Positions 57,091-64,000 of a stretch of 64,000 bases of DNA are shown here, one piece after another (position 1 is the stretch's first letter; each line of letters starts with the position of its first letter). A program made the position numbers and the translations under genes. This DNA comes from Coptis chinensis. Lineage: Eukaryota > Streptophyta > Magnoliopsida > Ranunculales > Ranunculaceae. Where the stretch lies: NCBI GenBank assembly GCA_015680905.1, contig CM027381.1:19197501-19261500 (forward strand), given 5' to 3'. Under the pieces are notes generated by a model that did no database searches, was not told the origin of the DNA, and saw only the letters and a list, made by a program, of their open reading frames with translations.

Positions 57091-57504
57091 ATCCCTATCA
57101 TCTTGGGACGCCCTTTCCTTGCAATTGCCAACGCTTCTCATAAATTGCCGGGATTCGGTTCAATGACATTGTTTTTCGAACCTTTTTCTCGAACTTAACG
57201 GTTCAAATTAATGAAACAGGTTCCGATCCTATAATGGAGGGCTAGATTAGCTTGGTTGATAGTCCGGAACATGATTATTTCACAAACTCTTTTCCCCGCA
57301 CGAGATACACCAATTTCTTTCTTTTGATAATCCGGAGTTTGACGATGACTCATTACATAAGGGATGTCCATGCGTTATTAGAGTCGGCACCACTATTTGA
57401 CCCTAATGCTTCGTGCAAACCGATTCGTAAGAGCCGGATTCGCTCTTTCCATTGAAGATATGATCCCTCACGAATCCTTGATCCCCAATCCTCCAACTCG
57501 GATT

Positions 57505-58960
57505 TAAAACCTCTACCCCCCGATTTGAAGTACGTACATCTCGATCCCGATGGTAGTCACCCTATAATAATTTCTGCTCACTTGACTACAGACGAAGAGA
57601 CACGTTTGATTCATGTCATTCATGAACACCGCTTCGCTATCGGATGGTCCTTAGATGATATCAAGGGAATAGACCCTAGCATATGCACGCATCGTATACA
57701 TCTTGATGACGGCACAAAGACATCACGAGAACCACAACGCCGCATCGTATACATCTTATGGTCACGCCCTGATCATAAAAAGTTCTTATCCACTGTAAAA
57801 TATTATTTCTGGGATGAACCCTACCTCTTTAAGTATTGTTCCGACCAACTCATTCGTCGCTGCATTCCCGACTGGGAACACACCGACGTATTATCCTTTT
57901 GCCATGAACAATCTTTGCGGAGGTCATTTCAGTGGAAAGAAAACTCTGCCAAGGTGTTACAATGTGGTTTTATTGGCCTACCATTTTTCGCGCGATGCAC
58001 ACCTAACATTGCGTAGCTTGCATTCGTTTGTCAACACCTAGGTCAATTACCAAACGAAATATGATGCCCCTACATCCTATATTGATTGTGGAAATTTTTA
58101 TGTTTGGGGCATTGATTTTATGGGACCCTTCCCTATTTCTCAAGGTTTTCTATACATTTTAGTTCTTTGTAGACTATGTGTCCAAATGGATTGAGGCACT
58201 CGCGATGTCGCTCAAATGACCATAAGACTGCCGTAAGATTTGTAATGAGAAAACATTTTTCTCGCTTTGGTGTTCCCAAAGCTATCATCGATGATGGGGG
58301 GTACACATTTTTGTAACAAAATTTTTGGGTTTTAATGAAGAAATATGGAGTTACTCACAAGGTTGCTACTCCATACCACCCACAAACGAGTGGCCAAGTG
58401 GAAGTCTCCAATGAGAGATAAAGTCTATTCGAGAAAACCGTCAACCCATCAAGAAAGGATCGGTCTCTCCGCTTATATCGGATGCCTTGTGGGCATACCG
58501 AACAAAGATTTAAGACACCTATAGGGACGTCTCCTTACCGCATTGTTTTTGGAAAACCTTGTCATCCGCCGGTTGAACTTGAGCATCGTGCCTTTTGGGC
58601 CATCAAAAGCCTCAATTACAATATCATCGAGGCGGTGAAGCAAAACCGCAATTAAATGAAATGGAGGAGATTCGAGTGATGCTTATGATCTCGAAATCCT
58701 ACAAAGCTAATATGGAAAGAGTGCACGACAAGCACATTTTATGCGTGAAGGATTTCAAAATTGGCCAAAAGTTTTATTGCACAACTCTAGATTACACATC
58801 TTTCCCCGGTAAATTGAAAACACGATGGTCCGGTCCTTTCATCAGGTCATTTGTGAAACATTATGGGGCAATCTCTTTGCTTAATCCAAAAGATAACAAA
58901 TAATTTCAAGTCAATAGACAACGCTTCTAAAACATTACCACTAATTACGCCACCGATGTT
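57505..58960 (+). pseudogene. reverse transcriptase stub fused to integrase, gypsy element 2
   Basis: The RT N-terminus reads 'LPPDLKYVHLDPDGSHPIII', 'HRFAIGWSLDDIKGIDPSIC' and HRIHLDDGTKTSREPQRR, then jumps at about 57750-57790 to the integrase HHCC finger region ('YYFWDEPYLFKYCSDQLIRR', C-type pieces). It continues with integrase core fragments: GNFYVWGIDFMGPFP, 'VDYVSKWIEA', a degraded GTHF site, and '[13 protein letters not shown]'-type words at about 58368-58400. The last piece is 'RVHDKHILCVKDFKIGQKF' and 'GKLKTRWSGPFI'. The YxDD palm and RNase H are absent through deletion. Several stops are present. Confidence 0.8.
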
Positions 58961-59000
58961 GAACGGACTCTTCTTCGTGAATCCAAGATACACCGACTAG

Positions 59001-61680
59001 ATGTTTAGTTTGGCGTGCTTTCGATCCCTGTTTCTATAGAGGGTATGCCATTTTGGTAGCCGGCCATCTTCTATCTTATGATCTCCAAAGTTCTTTGAAG
59101 TGTGTGGTTGCAAGTTATTAAACCTTAGTCCACGAAAACTCTTTTTACGTAAACGGAGTATAAATGTATTCTCAGAACATCCAGCAAACGTGTTTTTCGG
59201 TAAACGATGGGTACCTAAAATTTCACCTCCTTCCTTCTCTTCCCTTTTCTACTCTCTACCTCGCGAACTTCAGCTAATCATTTGGTGTAAGTCTCACTCA
59301 TCACTTAATAGGAAATGGTCGTAGTTCTTTTTGCTCGTGAAACGACGGCGCGTGAATGATGGGCTGGTGTATGCATTGCCAAACACCCTTTCGCCTAGGC
59401 CCGACTTCCTATCCGATACTAGCCGCTTTTAAGGTATACTTTTGTCTAACACCACCGCCGCAGATAATCTTCGTTGTCGCTACCGTTTCCCACGGGATGG
59501 GATTCGCCTTGAGAATCGACGTTAAAAGACTCGATTCGCCTGGGATCCGACGTTAAAAGACTCACCTTGTAAATATGTTTATTTTGTTACCTTTTCCCTT
59601 TGCATTAAGTTTTGCACAAGGGATTCGTGGTCAAACCTCAGATGTTGCATACTTGGAACACAAACGGGCAATGGATTCCACCGGACCAACCCTATAATTG
59701 GTTACTTTGAGTCCCTGGGGCGGTTTGAGGATAGCCGTGATAAAAAAGGGCAATTTTATTAGACCAGAGCGCCGCGACGGTCCAGATGGTACCGGCCCCG
59801 CCCTAACCCCATAATACATAGAGGTGAAGCCACAACCGGGCTGGATTGGGTTCGCTCCAGAGCCGACATGACAGGTTGTCTATGATTTAAGATGGTGACT
59901 CCTCGACATCCAAGTGTTTTTCACGATATCTCCTTTGTATGTAAATAAAACCCTTTAAAAAAAAAAATTGTGACTTTCAAGAATGACTCATACAATTGAT
60001 AGAATTTTTTGTGCCGATCGCTTCGATATCTCATTCGGTCCAATTCGAGTCCAAACGAGTCATGGGTACGCATTTAGATTTTTAGGTTTAAATCAGGCTT
60101 TAGGCTTGATTTGGGCTTCGAGAAATTTTTTGGCCCAACCCAAATATCGATTTCTCGGCCCATTTAAACCCAAACAACCCGATAACACGCGGCCACTATT
60201 ACACGATTCGCCTTCCTAAAACCGGATCTTGCCCCTCGAATCGACCTCGCCTCGCGAGACAGCCCACACTAAAACCAGGTCTCGCGCGAGACCCTCACAG
60301 TCCGATCAAAATTTTCTTTCACGATCATCCCAATTCTCCCCTCATCAATAATCTATAGCCATCCTCCCTCTTAGATCAAAGAATGGTCGGAAACAGACGG
60401 ATTTGTGTGGAAAATTTTTTGGGAATTTGTTTGAAAACGGATGTTTGCTCCATTCTTTGATCACTTAAATTCAGTCTAGAGGATGGGAGAGTTTGTTATA
60501 TGCCAATGGAGGGCTTTATTCTAAGGATTTGGTGATGAAATTCTACGACAATGGAAGCTTTAATGGCCACCATTTTGGGTCACCGCCGAGGGTGTGCGAA
60601 TTTTAAGTCACACCGTGTTGCTCTCCCGATCACGGGCATTCCATCGGGTCGACCACGCGATCGATTTCAGCAGCAGTCCGCGGTACCCACGGACTTACGA
60701 CCCAATGCTCGACACGCTTTATCGAGGGAGAGTACAACATCGACGGAAATGCGCTGGCGTATCGGTATTGCGGACGGAACCAGCTAGCAAGAACTCAATG
60801 GTCGGATGAACGCCATTGGCACCTCAAGCCTTCCCTTCCGACATCAACAAGACCTTCCTCCACCTTCTTTGATCCTCTAGGGCTTAAAGGGTAACTCTCG
60901 CATCGTTACCTTTCTTTTTGATATTATCACACATGCCACTCTTAGGTCAGCCCCCTTGCCGCTCTAGTAACGCAAGTCATGATTAACTGGCTTTCGTCCG
61001 CCCCCCTCTACTCCCTATACCACAATATGAGAATATGCCGGTGTTTAAGAAATGCATACAAGACCCTTGGGAACCCACAAAGACCTGTAGGGCTGCCGAA
61101 AGCACGCTTAGCGTAGGATCCTCTCACCTACCATACTTTGATGAGACCGCCATGAGTAAGATCACCCAACCCATAGAGGCCCTACGCGGAAGTGAACGTT
61201 GGTCCGAGAGACATGTACACTCGCCCGGTATCGATGAGACGCACTTTGGGCGAAGTTAAGGACAGATATGACCACTCGCCACGAAGTCAATGATGTGACA
61301 AAGATGGGTGAATTCCAGCAGAAATGAGAGCCTCCATGATCGTGATTTTCAGACAAGATGCTTACTCGCCGTAACCGGCCAAATAATGTTCATGGCGAGC
61401 CAAAGATCGGGCCAGCTCGTGATGGATACTCTTGGTGATATCCAGAGCAGTTAGCCTCCACGGGAGCTCAGATCGCACGACGTCGCGCAGACTCCCCGGT
61501 TCTTCTTCTCGCAGCCCCGAGGATTCTCGCTACAAAGACTGCAGGAGGATCATCAAGAGCTAGATTTATTTTTTCCGGTCTTGTATAATATTATATCGAC
61601 ATTTTATTTACTTGTTTTCACTTTCTAGTTTAATAGTAGATGGTTCCTAAATAGTTTTATATTAGCTATATCTAATATTA
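59001..61680. other. retroelement-like 3' region, unassigned and comparatively GC-rich
   Basis: Following the integrase end there is no recognisable protein. Base composition is visibly less AT-rich from about 59600 to 61560 (many CG dinucleotides, for example CTCGCGCGAGAC near 60280). Open frames at 60551-60809 and 61035-61259 are short and resemble nothing I know. It may be the 3' untranslated region or an extra ORF of gypsy element 2 or of another element. Confidence 0.4.
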
Positions 61681-61723
61681 TAGTATATAGGTAGGAACAT
61701 ATATTGCTAATAATAAATTATAT

Positions 61724-61726
<3 letters not shown>

Positions 61727-61769
<43 letters not shown>
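61727..61769. repeat. (TA)n microsatellite
   Basis: About 20 TA units, within a stretch that becomes strongly AT-rich again after 61560. Confidence 0.9.
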
Positions 61770-61773
<4 letters not shown>

Positions 61774-61829
61774 TATTTCATATGTCATACTTAAACAACA
61801 AATTTTAACGAACTAACACGCTCAGAAAC

Positions 61830-62180
61830 CGATAATGGTAACGATCAAAAACGGTCGAAAATCGTCGGAACCACAACTAAAAAACGGTCAGAAAACGATC
61901 ATGACCACATCTAGAAAACGGTCAGGAAACGGTCAGAAAACGGCAATTTTCTTTCTATAAATAAGTTAAACTCTTCCTCCATATTCACTCATTTCATATT
62001 CTTCCCTCTACATTTCTTATTCTAAAAAACGTTTTTAGATCACTCCAAGTTCAAGACTCATGGATGCACTAGAAAAGTTTGAGCAGCAGCAGCTTGAATA
62101 TGCTACTCAAGTTTTCATGCTCGGTTGTTTTATTATAGTCATGTTGTTAATGTGGCATATAATTCTATCTAATATTTAGG
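61830..62180 (+). other. AACGGTCAGAAAACG repeat cluster followed by a TATA-like box and short open frame
   Basis: Five or so copies of a word like AAACGGTCAGAAAACG lie at 61840-61945. CTATAAATA at about 61956 follows, and an ATG at about 62060 opens 'MDALEKFEQQQLEYATQVF' with a stop near 62178. The arrangement resembles a transposon promoter and leader, but the peptide is too short to assign. Confidence 0.35.
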
Positions 62181-62280
62181 TTTGTAGTTAAGTCATCGTA
62201 TCATTATGTTGTGTTTCCATACCATTGTACGTTCTTACATCCTATTGTGATAGTATATCTACATTTTCCTTGTCCTTCTA

Positions 62281-62283
<3 letters not shown>

Positions 62284-62317
<34 letters not shown>

Positions 62318-62318
62318 A
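62284..62318 (+). repeat. poly-A tract (35 A)
   Basis: A long uninterrupted A-run. It could be a retroposition tail for upstream sequence on the plus strand, but no flanking duplication was found. Confidence 0.7.
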
Positions 62319-62329
62319 AAACAAAAAGG

Positions 62330-64000
62330 GCACTCCTTTGTCACATGCCCTATTCTTCTCATCCACACTTCATCCACTTTTTGCGATATCTTAGAAGATA
62401 CACGTGGTCTAAACTACCCCGCGGACACCTCAAACGATCTTTACATTTTCGGATGGGTGCCTATTTATACCAAGGATAGACACCTCAAAAATTTAACTTC
62501 CCTTTTTCCAAAATAATTTTTCACCACTCCATCTTTAATGGCCCTCACTTTCGAAGTTTTCATTTCGAGCAAAATTTTATGGAAAATTTTCAAAATGGTC
62601 TTTTTCATCCTTTTTTTTATTAATGAAATATTACGCCGAGGATGGTACCCTCTTTTACACCATAAGCAAACATTTTATTCTAGAGAATTGGTCTTGTTAT
62701 TTTATAAAAGCGGTTATTTCCAAAACGGACAATTCTTTTGTCCGCGGCTAACGGAAGCGAGCATGAATTGACTATGGAAATCATCTCTCGAGGTACTTCA
62801 AATTCCTATTACAAACCAAGGAGTACACCTTCAGATTCACCTTTTCGATAATGTCCGCATCCGATGTTTGCAACTATCCTTGACTTAATACAACCGAAAA
62901 CCGTATTGTTTATCAGCCGATCTTTACAAAAGAACCAATTATCTGCGGATCCAATGGGTAGCTCATAATGTCCTAGGCACATCTAAGACTTCCAAATAAC
63001 CAAACCACTCCTCCATTTACTCGGTATTGCAGACTAACCGCAATGATTTTTGCATTATAAAATTTCTTTGAATGCGATCGCACGTGCCAGGAAAAAGGCA
63101 GCCCCTTTACCAACCATTGTGACACTTATCATGATACATTGGGGTTTTTCTAGTACTTCTCCTCATACACCTATTCGAACAGCTAACATTCTTACCATTC
63201 ACTCAGTATGTAGGAACGGATTCTGGAACCCCGACGTTGCAAAGAACCATGTCGGTGCAGGAACCAACGAAGATTGTTCCACCGACAACATCTTTCATGA
63301 AAATGCATTATGCAACGTATTTAATCCCATGGAAGGGCTTCGCTTAATTCAACAAGGACTCGATGACATTATTCAAACGCCGTAACATTATTATCACCAG
63401 CCTTCTTGAATTTTCGTGGACCGGGACAATAAACTAAGAGGAACAAGCACAATTCTTGCATACCACAACCAATTTTTGGCAAATCACACTCTCATAATGG
63501 AGAACCACGCTGAGATTTACCAGACAGAAAGCAAAATATTGCAACAGGCTGTTGCAAGGATTGACGGCATAGAAAATCTTATAAACGGATCCCTCCCACA
63601 AAAGGATCCTCACCGTTACTTGGGCCAATAAAACCATTTAAATTTTGCAATTTTATATTATTTATCATCTTCTTTCTAGTTTTTAATTTTTTCGATGGTA
63701 ATTTGTTTTTACTTAATTATTCTCATCATGCTCTAATATTTGTTTATCCTTGTCTAAACAGTCACATTTTTTTTCACACAATGGAAGCTCCAAAGATGAT
63801 TCCCAACAATCTTTCCATTCTTTGCTGAATTCTCCCAAGATATGGACATCTTTTTAGAGACTACATCACTCAAGTTGGATGGAACTCTCTCATTCTACAC
63901 CCGAGAGCAGACATACCCCTAGGTTTGGCAACTTATTTTTATAATAACATGGAAGATCTACAACCGGCCCGTGGTTTCCCTTTGAATGGGTTTACACTAC
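62330..64000 (+). other. degraded coding-like retroelement sequence running off the window
   Basis: Plus-strand frames such as FYSRELVLLFYKSGYFQNGQ (62538-62771), then 'AKNHVGAGTNEDCSTDNIF' and 'NPMEGLRLIQQGLDDIIQ' (63050-63385), and a helical stretch (63416-63631) have the look of a degraded structural ORF of an Athila/Tat-type element. I cannot name the domain with confidence. Another ATG-led stretch begins at 63781 and continues to the edge. Confidence 0.35.

Larger units (their letters stand above)
51742..59000 (+). mobile_element. gypsy element 2 (Athila/Tat-like) with an internal pol deletion
   Basis: It starts TGTAATATTAAACCCC within the end of element 1's protease frame. In order: a long 5' LTR, a good tRNA-Asp primer site at 53625, gag from 54943, protease (about 56870-57090), the start of reverse transcriptase (about 57510-57745), then directly the integrase zinc finger and core (about 57790-58960). 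Most of reverse transcriptase and RNase H is missing. No 3' LTR was recognised before the window ends, so the right border is approximate and may lie well beyond 59000. Confidence 0.78.

Noticed and set aside
51742-59000. Endogenous pararetrovirus instead of a gypsy retrotransposon
   Set aside because: Integrase fragments, a tRNA-Asp primer site, a DLGAS protease and an Athila/Tat-type gag fit gypsy. No movement-protein or caulimovirid coat motif was seen.
1-64000. CRISPR arrays, bacterial operons, tRNA or rRNA genes, organellar DNA
   Set aside because: No regularly spaced direct repeats, ribosome-binding-site/operon layout, tRNA-like A and B boxes with cloverleaf, or organellar gene words were found.

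Overview
The window is nuclear DNA of a flowering plant, almost certainly a eudicot. It is AT-rich, has long introns with plant-style GT/AG junctions, and carries plant-type MULE (FAR1-related), CACTA, Helitron, Tourist, LINE and Athila/Tat-like gypsy elements. The only host gene that looks intact is a Golgin candidate 6 / p115 (MAG4-type) tethering-factor gene on the minus strand (22543-31035). It can be read as 18 exons with correct splice phases, encoding 925 residues. Nearly everything else is mobile DNA, much of it holding broken pieces of ordinary host genes.

Layout. 1-3336: degraded repeats, including a CACTA-type end and a small GTGCACGGGTCGG-type repeat. 3346-16133: a 12.8-kb MULE with 160-bp terminal inverted repeats and a perfect 9-bp target duplication. 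It carries a FAR1 / MULE transposase / SWIM gene whose 3' exons encode an OTU-type cysteine protease domain, plus an ALG11 exon. A CACTA-like element (3960-9662) sits inside its first exon and carries exons of PheRS-beta and of a BIG-type ARF-GEF. 16336-19764: a putative element with 15-bp perfect inverted ends around a broken DUF2921 membrane-protein gene. 20581-21547: a retroposed, poly(A)-tailed sequence with a target duplication. 21665-22189: a Tourist MITE. 22543-31035: the GC6 gene.

31306-35143: a second MULE (9-bp ATATATATA duplication) carrying pieces of mTERF, phosphoglycerate kinase and a NIK/SERK-like LRR kinase. It lies 270 bp upstream of the GC6 start codon. 35295-40970: a third MULE-like element with a broken FAR1-type transposase plus pieces of STRAP (WD40) and UAP56 (DEAD-box). 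41351-41607: a near-perfect 82-bp inverted repeat. 41943-46437: a decayed Helitron Rep/helicase gene, cut by a 1640-bp insert with a 9-bp duplication. A truncated LINE with a 13-bp duplication adjoins its recognisable end. 47198-51741 and 51742-about 59000: two successive gypsy elements, both with tRNA-Asp-type primer sites. 59000-64000: further retroelement-like, poorly assignable sequence.

The main theme is repeated capture of host gene fragments. At least eight different host genes (BIG, PheRS-beta, ALG11, mTERF, PGK, NIK-like kinase, STRAP, UAP56) lie as fragments inside DNA transposons on both sides of GC6, and a ninth (DUF2921) lies inside a probable element. The most unusual protein is the MULE-encoded FAR1-transposase-SWIM-OTU fusion. 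All family assignments come from reading translated sequence and remembered family patterns; no search was run.
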